Shown here in pieces: positions 1-6,056 of a stretch of 8,160 nt of DNA. The position numbers and the translations under genes are program-made. How positions within the stretch are numbered: the first letter of the stretch is position 1; every line of letters starts with the position of its first letter. The stretch covers positions 1-8,160 of the forward strand of contig CAZJJK010000129.1 of the NCBI GenBank assembly GCA_964546285.1. Reading direction: 5' to 3'. The notes under the pieces were generated by a model. It saw nothing but the letters and a program-made list of their open reading frames with translations. It was not told the DNA's origin and searched no databases. The DNA is from CAZJJK01 sp964546285 (GTDB taxonomy: Bacteria; Spirochaetota; Spirochaetia; Treponematales; Breznakiellaceae).

Positions 1-1429
1 CGCTGAAGAAGCTGGTTGAGCCTTCGGACTGAATCCGAACGGCTTTTTCCTTCTGTAGTTCGTCGTAGGTGAAGGTCTTCTCCAAAGCGAAACGACCGTC
101 TTCACCGACTGCCTGGGAAATATGGGTTCCCCAGGGGCTCGCCGGCTGGGACAGTTTCATTTTGATTCCCTCAAAACTGCGGCCAGTCACCTTAATGGTG
201 TAATCAAAGCCAGGGGCCAAGGACGTCAGGTTTTTCAGGTCAACGCAGTCCCAATCTTGCTTACGACCGGTAAGCCTTAGGTACTTTAATCCATCGGCGT
301 TTTCCACGACCTTCATGGCCGGGCTGCCGGATTGCTGTAACCAAGTGCTGCCTTCAAACGCGGTGCCGGCTGACGTTTCCAGAATATCTTTGTCGGTCGC
401 TAAAGAATAAGCGAGTACCGGTTTGGCGGCTTTTTGCTCAGCCGCGGTCTGGAGAACTTCAATCGATTTAATAGAGAAGTCGCCGGTCGTGCCTTCAGTC
501 TGGATACGGACGGTTTTTTCCTTCTGTAGCTCTTCGTAGGTGAAGGTCTTCTCCAAGGCGTAGGCTCCGTTGGAACCGACATCCAGGGATATATGGGTTC
601 CCCACGGGCTCTTCCCCTGAGACAGCTTCATCTTGGAGCCGGCGGCCGCGTTTCCGGTCGCCTTGATGGTGTAGGTGAAGCCTTCGGGTAAGCTGTCCAG
701 GTTTCTCAGATCGATGCAGTCCCAATCCTGATCACGACCGGTAATCGCGATACCCTTAACGCCGCCAACATCGAAAAGCGTTAACGCGGGATCGCCGGAT
801 CTTTGCAACCAGGTGGTGTTCTCAAAGCTAAACCCGACCGCTTTGGTCTGGAGGTCGGCGTCTTTGGCTAAGGTATAGGCGACAGTGGTTTGTCCGCCAA
901 CCTTGATGACTTCGATACTCGCGATGGAAAAATCGCCGGTCGTGCCTTCGGTTTGGATACGGACGGCCTTTTCCTTTTGCAGTTCTTCATAAGTGAAAGT
1001 TTTCTCAAGAACATAGGCCCCATCGGAGCCGACATCCAGGGCAAGGTGGGTTCCCCACGGGCTCTTCCCCTGAGACAGCTTCATCTTGGCGCCAGCGGAC
1101 GCGCTTCCGGTCACCTTGATGGTGTAATCGGCGCCCTCAGGCAGGGTGTCCAAGTTTCTCAGGTCGATGCAATCCCAATCCTGATCGCGGCCAAGAATTT
1201 TGATGCCTTTGGTTCCGCCAGCGTCATAGAGGGTTAAGGCCGGGTCGCCGGAGCGTAATAGCCAGGTTGTACCCTCAAAGGTATACCCAAGCGCTTGGCT
1301 CTGAAGATCGGTGTCGTTCGCTAAAGAATACACGACATTAGAGTCCGCGTAAACGCTAGACAGGCTTCCGAAAACAAACAGAACGCCTATTATCGCACGT
1401 AGAAAAATAGAAAAACCTCTTTTCCTCAT
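1..1429 (-). CDS. Secreted protein with three tandem CBM4/9/22-like modules (N-terminal part, runs off left edge)
   Basis: The reading frame is open from an ATG at 1427-1429 to the left edge, giving 476 visible residues and no stop. Residues 1-28 form a signal peptide: a basic start (MRKR), a hydrophobic core and a cleavage site after VYA, so the product is exported. Three repeats follow, beginning near Y34, Y185 and Y341. Each carries FE-x-TTW (or STW), a TGR-x-QDWDC block (DWDC at 84-87, 235-238 and 392-395), L-x-x-G-x-DYTIK-x-TG, KMKLSQ, SPWGTH and a final LEKTFTY-x-ELQKEK-x-VRIQ stretch. The order SG, TGR-x-x-W, L-x-x-G-x-Y and late aromatic strands matches the beta-sandwich of CBM4/9 or CBM22 modules from xylanases and glucanases; this is a family assignment by eye. 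Such modules normally target a catalytic domain to plant polysaccharide, so a glycoside hydrolase (for example GH10) probably lies beyond the edge. That domain is not seen; a non-catalytic surface binding protein is the alternative. Confidence 0.88.
   Translation of the reverse strand, partial: MRKRGFSIFLRAIIGVLFVFGSLSSVYADSNVVYSLANDTDLQSQALGYTFEGTTWLLRSGDPALTLYDAGGTKGIKILGRDQDWDCIDLRNLDTLPEGADYTIKVTGSASAGAKMKLSQGKSPWGTHLALDVGSDGAYVLEKTFTYEELQKEKAVRIQTEGTTGDFSIASIEVIKVGGQTTVAYTLAKDADLQTKAVGFSFENTTWLQRSGDPALTLFDVGGVKGIAITGRDQDWDCIDLRNLDSLPEGFTYTIKATGNAAAGSKMKLSQGKSPWGTHISLDVGSNGAYALEKTFTYEELQKEKTVRIQTEGTTGDFSIKSIEVLQTAAEQKAAKPVLAYSLATDKDILETSAGTAFEGSTWLQQSGSPAMKVVENADGLKYLRLTGRKQDWDCVDLKNLTSLAPGFDYTIKVTGRSFEGIKMKLSQPASPWGTHISQAVGEDGRFALEKTFTYDELQKEKAVRIQSEGSTSFFS
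65..1328 (-). repeat. Three in-frame tandem repeats of about 453-468 bp encoding the CBM-like modules
   Basis: The same coding block occurs three times in one frame. The DWDC codons are at 1169-1180, 716-727 and 245-256, so the period is 453 bp and then 471 bp. Modules 1 and 2 share an exact 43-bp stretch (1047-1089 and 594-636). Modules 2 and 3 share an exact 23-bp stretch (534-556 and 63-85). Short linkers rich in Gln, Lys, Ala and Val separate the modules. The DNA-level identity indicates fairly recent internal duplication or continuing exchange between copies. Confidence 0.9.
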
Positions 1430-1438
1430 ACTCCTCAA

Positions 1439-1444
1439 CTCCTT
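1439..1444 (-). promoter_or_regulatory. Ribosome binding site of the modular secreted protein
   Basis: Read on the minus strand this is AAGGAG, 9 nt before the ATG at 1427-1429. A second purine block, GAGGAG, lies only 1 nt from the start and is too close to be the main site. The site, together with the signal peptide that begins at this ATG, fixes the start. Confidence 0.8.
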
Positions 1445-1513
1445 ATCAATTTTTAGAGAAAGTCATATAGCGCGGAATACATGATTCGTAACCACATGAC
1501 GTATTGCCCGCCT

Positions 1514-1543
1514 AGTATATGCCGGACTTGCGTCACCGCGCAA
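1514..1543 (-). promoter_or_regulatory. Candidate promoter of the CBM-module gene
   Basis: On the minus strand TATACT (1514-1519) lies 18 nt downstream of TTGCGC (1538-1543), resembling a housekeeping-sigma promoter with a good -10 and a half-matching -35. It would give an untranslated leader of about 75-80 nt before the ATG at 1429. A competing, weaker pair is TTACGA with TATATG closer to the gene. The call is by eye only. Confidence 0.35.
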
Positions 1544-1593
1544 GTGATTATTTTACGGTTTTAGAACAAGGCCGAAGAGCCACGCGCATTTCC

Positions 1594-1619
1594 CCTTTAC
1601 CTGGCTATCCAGGTAAAGG
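1594..1619. repeat. Perfect 11-bp inverted repeat / stem-loop
   Basis: CCTTTACCTGG (1594-1604) and its exact reverse complement CCAGGTAAAGG (1609-1619) flank a 4-nt CTAT loop. Neither strand continues into a run of T, so it is not a standard intrinsic terminator for either neighbour. Its position between divergent genes suggests an operator or an RNA stem-loop in the leader of the minus-strand gene. Confidence 0.85.
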
Positions 1620-1734
1620 CTATACCGCTATTATACCGAGCGCTTATATTAAAAACCGACTATCTTCTCAGAATCGGGCGTTAACTCTATCGCCGACGCT
1701 AAGACGAATCACGCCAAAGCCGCCCCTAACGGCA

Positions 1735-1763
1735 TGGAAACCCTTCTTTGCTTGCGCTATACT
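1735..1763 (+). promoter_or_regulatory. Candidate promoter of the DUF2807/DUF3783 pair
   Basis: TGGAAA (1735-1740) is followed after exactly 17 nt by TATACT (1758-1763), four and five matches to the housekeeping -35 and -10 boxes. Transcription would begin near 1770, leaving a leader of about 88 nt before the ATG at 1858. A modest 6-bp inverted repeat (TGGCGG at 1804-1809, CCGCCA at 1828-1833) lies in that leader, just before the ribosome binding site. Confidence 0.45.
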
Positions 1764-1846
1764 CCAGCTTAAGGCCATGGTCGTCCTCGTTCATATTTGA
1801 AGTTGGCGGCTCATGTTTCGCCTCATTCCGCCATAGGGGTTTACAT

Positions 1847-1851
1847 AGGAG
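1847..1851 (+). promoter_or_regulatory. Ribosome binding site of the DUF2807 gene
   Basis: AGGAG lies 6 nt before the ATG at 1858-1860, a standard spacing, and supports that start. Confidence 0.8.
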
Positions 1852-1857
1852 TTTAAT

Positions 1858-2568
1858 ATGAAGAATGTTTTGATCCTTTCGGCCTTTCTAGCCGCGCTCG
1901 CGGCTCCGCTGTTTGCCGTTGGCGACATAGAAGCGTCCGGGCCAATTATCCCCGACAAGCGCTTCTTGCCTCCATTCCAAAGCGTCAATCTCATCGGTGT
2001 TGGCGAAGTCGTTTTTACCATCGGCTCATACGCTGTGGTCGTGGAAACCAACGAGTCGCTGAGAGACTATGTGGAGACCGACGTTCACAACGGCGAACTG
2101 GTGCTCAAAATAAAGGACGAGGTTTCCGTTTGGGGACCGCTCAGCTTGCGTTTTCTGGTGTCGGCGCCCGCGCTGGAACGCGTTACAATAACCGGCTCCG
2201 GCTCCTGCGATATCGACGACCTTATTGAAGGAAAAGACTTCAAAGCTTCCATATTAGGATCCGGCTCTATCAACGCCGATATCAAAATTGACCGGCTTCA
2301 GGCCAATATCGCCGGTTCAGGCCAAATTCGGGTTAAAGGCTCCGCGGACGAGGCGTCAATCGGCATAACTGGTTCTGGCGATCTCAAGGCTGACAAGCTG
2401 AAAGTCGGCCAAGTCACTATTCTGGTCGCTGGTTCTGGCGACACCTTTATCGACGTTTCCGATCAGTTGGACGTATCCATCGTTGGATCAGGCGATATCT
2501 ATTATAGCGGTTATCCCAAAATTTCTATCTCTGATGTCGGCTCAGGCCAGCTTTTCCCCCAAAATTAA
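1858..2568 (+). CDS. Secreted head-GIN domain (DUF2807) protein with GSG repeats
   Basis: The protein has 236 residues. Residues 1-20 (MKNVLILSAF, then LAALAAPLFA) form a signal peptide with a likely cut after LFA, and there is no lipobox cysteine, so it should be periplasmic or surface-located. Residues 43-105 hold the N-terminal part typical of DUF2807 (PF10988): a VNLIGVGEVVF strand, an ETNESL segment and a LRFLVSAP strand. From residue 110 to the end it is a ladder of short beta strands, each turn marked by a GSG tripeptide starting near residues 113, 134, 153, 172, 192, 210 and 228, a spacing of 18-21 residues that suggests a right-handed beta-helix. The family is often labelled putative auto-transporter adhesin, but its biochemical role is not established, and no autotransporter beta-barrel is present. 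Its stop lies 13 nt before the next gene, consistent with one operon. Family assignment is strong; function is unknown. Confidence 0.9.
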   Translation: MKNVLILSAFLAALAAPLFAVGDIEASGPIIPDKRFLPPFQSVNLIGVGEVVFTIGSYAVVVETNESLRDYVETDVHNGELVLKIKDEVSVWGPLSLRFLVSAPALERVTITGSGSCDIDDLIEGKDFKASILGSGSINADIKIDRLQANIAGSGQIRVKGSADEASIGITGSGDLKADKLKVGQVTILVAGSGDTFIDVSDQLDVSIVGSGDIYYSGYPKISISDVGSGQLFPQN

Positions 2569-2570
2569 AC

Positions 2571-2575
2571 GGAGG
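2571..2575 (+). promoter_or_regulatory. Ribosome binding site deciding the DUF3783 start
   Basis: GGAGG lies 6 nt before ATG 2582-2584. It lies just after the DUF2807 stop (2566-2568) and argues against the longer in-frame start at 2483, which would sit 84 bp inside the upstream gene without such a site. Confidence 0.75.
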
Positions 2576-2581
2576 CAACGA

Positions 2582-2821
2582 ATGACAACGCCAGTCGTTT
2601 TATTGCACGGTTTTACAGACGCTCAAGCCCTTGCCCTAATGAGAGCCGCTAAACAAGCCGCTATGTCAGCGGGGCTTAATCCAGCCGATATCGCCTTCGC
2701 CACAAGTACGCCAACTAATCTGGAATGGAAACTCAGCGAGCTTGTGGTGGAGCTTGCTGAAGAGCACGCGTATCTTAAGGCTAACCCGCCCGGAGGCGGC
2801 GGGCCGGTAAAAATGGGATAG
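2582..2821 (+). CDS. Small DUF3783-like protein
   Basis: This encodes 79 residues from the ATG at 2582. An in-frame ATG at 2483 would add 33 residues that lie mostly inside the DUF2807 gene, and it is rejected because a good ribosome binding site stands directly before 2582. The sequence opens with a beta strand and the signature VVLLHGF (residues 5-11). A helix rich in Ala and Leu follows, then IAFATSTPTNLEWKLSEL (about 37-54) and a terminal acidic helix VELAEEHAYLK, ending in a flexible PPGGGGP tail. This pattern matches the small DUF3783 (PF12646) family, found in spirochaetes and firmicutes among others; its function is unknown. There is no signal peptide or membrane segment, so it is cytoplasmic. 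It is very probably cotranscribed with the secreted protein upstream, though a cytoplasmic and an exported product need not act together. The gene ends 84 bp before the convergent protease gene. Confidence 0.82.
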   Translation: MTTPVVLLHGFTDAQALALMRAAKQAAMSAGLNPADIAFATSTPTNLEWKLSELVVELAEEHAYLKANPPGGGGPVKMG

Positions 2822-2905
2822 CCACACTAAATTAAGAGACGGCATACAACGTAAAAACGCCATAATAAAATACCGACGCTATTAGCGCCCCCTTATAAGA
2901 CGGGT

Positions 2906-5878
2906 TTATACCGGTAGTTTTTTCGCCGCGACGCTATATATTTTAGCCGCTTTTTCGGCATCGGCTGAGCCCACAAGCACAACCCTTTTCCCTGGCGCGG
3001 CCGTCAAAGCTTCCGCCGCGGCCTTAAGTTCTTCCGCGCTCACATCGATTATCGCTTCCAGCTTGCGGAGCCGGGCTTCATCTTCAATGCCATATAGAAT
3101 TCGCATAAAATCGGAAAAACCCTTATCGGAGGGGGCCCGCGGACGAGTTTCCTTGCCGTACGCGCCTATAATCGCCTTTTCCAACTCTTCGTCCGCTATC
3201 GCCGATTGACTAAATTCATCCAGAGCGGCGCGGCAGAGATCCAGGGACCGCACAGGGTCAGGATCACGATAGGTCGACATAAAGAAAACCGGCTCCAAAC
3301 CATCCGGATACGCGAAAGCTCCATACGCGCCGCCTTTCATCCGTACGGTTTCCCATAGTTTTCCAGTGCTCGCGTAATGAGCCAGCACTAATTCCGCGGC
3401 TTGACGCGGCGAAGCGTAGGGGGCGGCTTCCATAGCTAGAGAACCAAAACCGATTTGCAGACTGGGAGAGGCTAATACCTCCGTCGTGGACTCCGGCCCG
3501 CATAAACGGCGTAAAGCGGCCTCATCCGCTCCCGTTCGGCCCCGAGGCCGTGGAGCTCCCGCTTCGGCGAAACGATCTAACAAAACCGGCTTAATCCGTG
3601 AGAGGGAAGCTTCGTCAGCGGTGCAGTTGACGATAAGACCGGAAGAATTAATACGGCGGCGCAGCGCTTCAAGGCGTGACGCCACTTCCTCTATCGGAGC
3701 TTCAGCGACGCGATGGGCAAAATGTAATTGGCTTATTCCCCCCCACAATTCGTCAACGGCGCGCGCTCGTGAGAAATGGCGGCCCGCCCAGCTGGCCGCT
3801 ACCGCGTGGCCACCAGGCGCCAAGGCCGAATCTAGATCGTTTCGCAGCTCCATAATGATATCGCGCAAACGGCGATGGTCGGAAAAATCCGCTTGAAGCA
3901 TCAAAGCCTTGGTCAAATCCAAAGCATCGGGTAAACGATCTTCTAAGGCTTTAAGCCGATACACAAGCCAGTCGCGGCCGGTCAAATCTAGTATCCCACT
4001 GGGTGAAGCGACAGCGGTCGCCGCGCCAGGCGCGGGAGAACTGGTCTGTGTAACCGCGTAAAAGCCGCCGGCGGAACAGGCCAGACGCCTTGATACTTCA
4101 GCGTAATCCAACGTTCCCAAACCTGAGCCGACCGCGGCGCGGGCATAAAGCGGTAGATAGAGATAATCCTCGGCTTCCAGGGCGTCAATTGGCCAGGCAA
4201 AATCTAAATAGATGATCCCTTTAGTAAAAAGATCATGAAAAATGAGCGGCGTTGACCCTAACTCGGACCAAGTTCGCGGCACTTTTTCCACCTTTCTCTC
4301 CAAATCCGATCTAGCTAAATGAGGAATAGCCGCTAACGCTTCTTTTGAATCCATTTCCGACTGGACTCGCGCCAATTCGGCGGCGGCTTCCGCTAAGTGG
4401 AGCCGTTCCGTTTCCGAGGCCTCCGACAGGATGCGAACAGCCGTCTTTTCCTCGGCGGCGGCTTGCGCGGCCGCCAGCTTAGGATCGCTTTCCACCGTTA
4501 ATAAAACGCGGTGCTTCTCTTCCAGCAAGCGGGAAACTAGACCTTCAAAATAACGAGGCGTTTCAGCCACGCGGCGGCGCAACTCAGCCATCGCTGGCTC
4601 AAAAAGCAGGGTTTCATAGGGTTTTGCCCCATGGAGCCAGCCGCGCAAAGACCGTCGCAGCCATGATAAGGAAAAAGGCCCTCCAGCGCGGCGAATTTCT
4701 CTATTGGCAAAATCCAAAGAACGCAGAGCCGCGTCAATATCATGCTTGGCTATACCTTCCTCCGCGAGACGCCGCAGGGTATCCAGCACCAGCTCCTCTA
4801 TTTTTTCGGCGTTCGCGGCGTCAGCGCCACGTAGACCAACGGAAAAGAGGGTTTCCCTCAAATCACCCTCAAGACCAGAAGCCGGGGCTAAATCCTCGCC
4901 CAAACCCGATTCCACCAGAGCACGCGCTAAGGGCGACCCGTCATGGCCAAGCAGTATCTCCGATAAAGCCGCGAGCGTTAAAGTCTCCACCGCGTCTGTG
5001 GAATCGCCGAGGAGCCAAGCGACGATAGCCGTCGCCTTAGCGTCCATAGCGCCAGGATACCAGGCTTTTTGACGCCGAGGCGCCGTCCAGCGTTTAGCCT
5101 TACTGGGAGAAGCCACAGCCTCGCCCGCCGGCAGCTCGGCTAAAAAGCGCTCATTCAAAAAGGCTAACTGATCAACGCTTGGAATGTCGCCGCATAGGAA
5201 GATACGACAATTAGCGGGCACATAGTGACGACTATGATAATTCTTAAACTCGTTCCAGGTTAGCTTTGGGATTTCATTAGGATCGCCGCCAGAATCAAAG
5301 GCGTAAGGCGTATCCCTCAGGAGAGAACGAAATACCCAATCGCCGGCTATAGAGTCCATTGAGGAATACGCGCCCTTCATTTCATTGTAGACAACGCCGA
5401 CTAAAGCGGGCCCCGCTTCGGTAGCTTCTACTCTCCAACCTTCCTGTAAAAACGTCCATTCCGCCAACAAAGGACGGAACACGGCATCACCATAAACACC
5501 CATTAGGTTAAAATAATCGTGCCTATTGATTGACGCGGCCGGATAAATGGTTTTATCGGGAAAGGTCATGGCGTTCAGGAAGGTCTGGAGACTTCCCTGC
5601 GCCAAAACAATAAACGCGTCCTTTAGGGGATAATTCTTTGAGCCGCATAAAACCGAATGTTCTATTATATGAGCGACGCCAGTAGAATCGCGGCTAGGCG
5701 TGGTAAAGGCAAAAGCGAACAAATTTTCCGGATCGTCATTATATATATGAAAAACCTGAGCGCCAGTCTTTAGATGCCGCGCCGAGATTCCAAGCGCTCG
5801 CAGTTCATCAAGGGCTATGATTTCCGTAATGATAAATCCATGAATTTGGCTTCCCTCGTGTAAATCGCGGTTTTTCAC
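2906..5878 (-). CDS. M16C family zinc metalloprotease, presequence protease (PreP)-like
   Basis: The 990-residue product matches the full length of PreP-type M16C peptidases, which form a closing two-lobed chamber and degrade short unfolded peptides. The inverted zinc motif HIIEH is at residues 70-74 (zinc ligands H70 and H74, catalytic base E73), followed by the third ligand E166 in NEMKGAYSS. Other family signatures are SVLCGS-x-x-YP-x-KDAF at 75-89, DKTIYPAAS at 109-117 and NAMTFPD. The middle holds the helical linker region (M16C-associated domain, roughly 450-700). The C-terminal half carries the substrate-clamping pair R846 and Y852 in VRMKGGAYGAF, as in plant and human PreP. No signal peptide or membrane segment is seen, so it is probably cytosolic. 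The start codon is GTG (5876-5878), supported by AAGGAG 5 nt upstream. The gene stands alone on its strand, 178 bp downstream of the FliG-like gene. No key residue is missing, and the enzyme should be active. Confidence 0.95.
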   Translation of the reverse strand: MKNRDLHEGSQIHGFIITEIIALDELRALGISARHLKTGAQVFHIYNDDPENLFAFAFTTPSRDSTGVAHIIEHSVLCGSKNYPLKDAFIVLAQGSLQTFLNAMTFPDKTIYPAASINRHDYFNLMGVYGDAVFRPLLAEWTFLQEGWRVEATEAGPALVGVVYNEMKGAYSSMDSIAGDWVFRSLLRDTPYAFDSGGDPNEIPKLTWNEFKNYHSRHYVPANCRIFLCGDIPSVDQLAFLNERFLAELPAGEAVASPSKAKRWTAPRRQKAWYPGAMDAKATAIVAWLLGDSTDAVETLTLAALSEILLGHDGSPLARALVESGLGEDLAPASGLEGDLRETLFSVGLRGADAANAEKIEELVLDTLRRLAEEGIAKHDIDAALRSLDFANREIRRAGGPFSLSWLRRSLRGWLHGAKPYETLLFEPAMAELRRRVAETPRYFEGLVSRLLEEKHRVLLTVESDPKLAAAQAAAEEKTAVRILSEASETERLHLAEAAAELARVQSEMDSKEALAAIPHLARSDLERKVEKVPRTWSELGSTPLIFHDLFTKGIIYLDFAWPIDALEAEDYLYLPLYARAAVGSGLGTLDYAEVSRRLACSAGGFYAVTQTSSPAPGAATAVASPSGILDLTGRDWLVYRLKALEDRLPDALDLTKALMLQADFSDHRRLRDIIMELRNDLDSALAPGGHAVAASWAGRHFSRARAVDELWGGISQLHFAHRVAEAPIEEVASRLEALRRRINSSGLIVNCTADEASLSRIKPVLLDRFAEAGAPRPRGRTGADEAALRRLCGPESTTEVLASPSLQIGFGSLAMEAAPYASPRQAAELVLAHYASTGKLWETVRMKGGAYGAFAYPDGLEPVFFMSTYRDPDPVRSLDLCRAALDEFSQSAIADEELEKAIIGAYGKETRPRAPSDKGFSDFMRILYGIEDEARLRKLEAIIDVSAEELKAAAEALTAAPGKRVVLVGSADAEKAAKIYSVAAKKLPV

Positions 5879-5883
5879 AAACG

Positions 5884-5889
5884 CTCCTT
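5884..5889 (-). promoter_or_regulatory. Ribosome binding site before a GTG start
   Basis: On the minus strand AAGGAG is followed by 5 nt (CGTTT) and then GTG at 5876-5878. It supports the non-ATG start of the M16C protease. Confidence 0.8.
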
Positions 5890-5947
5890 AATTAGCCTAT
5901 CAGCTGAGGTTCTCGCGAAAGTCGCTCAATCTCAAAATAACATTTCT

Positions 5948-5992
5948 CGGTTTTATCGCGAATATTTCTATTTACATAAAACAATAAAACCG
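5948..5992. repeat. 9-bp inverted repeat in the spacer upstream of the protease gene
   Basis: CGGTTTTAT (5948-5956) and its exact reverse complement ATAAAACCG (5984-5992) are separated by 27 AT-rich bases. They lie 70-115 bp upstream of the protease start, inside the 178-bp spacer 5879-6056. I see no convincing -35/-10 pair in that spacer and no clear intrinsic terminator for the FliG-like gene. The repeat could be an operator or a long-loop RNA structure. Confidence 0.5.
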
Positions 5993-6056
5993 CGCTTTCT
6001 ATCGCTACTAGATAACAATAGTGTGGCACTTTTGAAATCGCCTCTTGTAAGACTCT

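Larger units (their letters stand above)
1430..1857. other. 428-bp divergent intergenic region
   Basis: This stretch separates the minus-strand CBM-module gene from the plus-strand DUF2807 gene. I see no credible gene in it: the only longer frame, 1519-1800 on the plus strand, has no ribosome binding site and an unconvincing composition. It holds a perfect stem-loop (1594-1619), two TATACT -10-like boxes facing outwards (1514-1519 minus, 1758-1763 plus), a perfect TATAAT on the minus strand at 1630-1635 without a good -35, and a TATACCG direct repeat spaced 11 bp apart (1621-1627, 1632-1638). It most likely contains the promoters and control sites of both flanking genes. Confidence 0.7.

Noticed and set aside
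890..1237. 115-codon plus-strand frame opposite the CBM-module gene
   Set aside because: It is antisense to a strongly supported repeat-bearing coding frame and shares its periodicity; it has no independent support.
1..1429. CRISPR-like array, because of the regular repeats
   Set aside because: The repeat unit is over 450 bp, coding and in frame, with no short direct repeats separated by unique spacers.
1519..1800. 93-codon plus-strand frame in the divergent intergenic region
   Set aside because: No ribosome binding site, it spans the perfect stem-loop and the candidate promoters, and the protein has no recognisable domain or coherent composition.
2483..2581. 33-codon N-terminal extension of the DUF3783-like gene
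   Set aside because: It lies mostly inside the DUF2807 gene, lacks a ribosome site, and a strong GGAGG stands right before the ATG at 2582.
2821..2829. GCCACACTA here and its reverse complement at 6019-6027, flanking the protease gene
   Set aside because: A 9-bp match in 8 kb is expected by chance, and there is no transposase or target duplication to suggest a mobile unit.
2822..2905. Possible bidirectional terminator between the convergent genes
   Set aside because: Only a 4-bp stem around CGCTATTAGCG and scattered T runs are seen; too weak to call a terminator.
3486..3896. 136-codon plus-strand frame, and others like it at 4624-5072
   Set aside because: They are antisense to the complete M16C protease, whose motifs and length are intact, and their Arg/Ser/Ala-rich products are typical of shadow frames.
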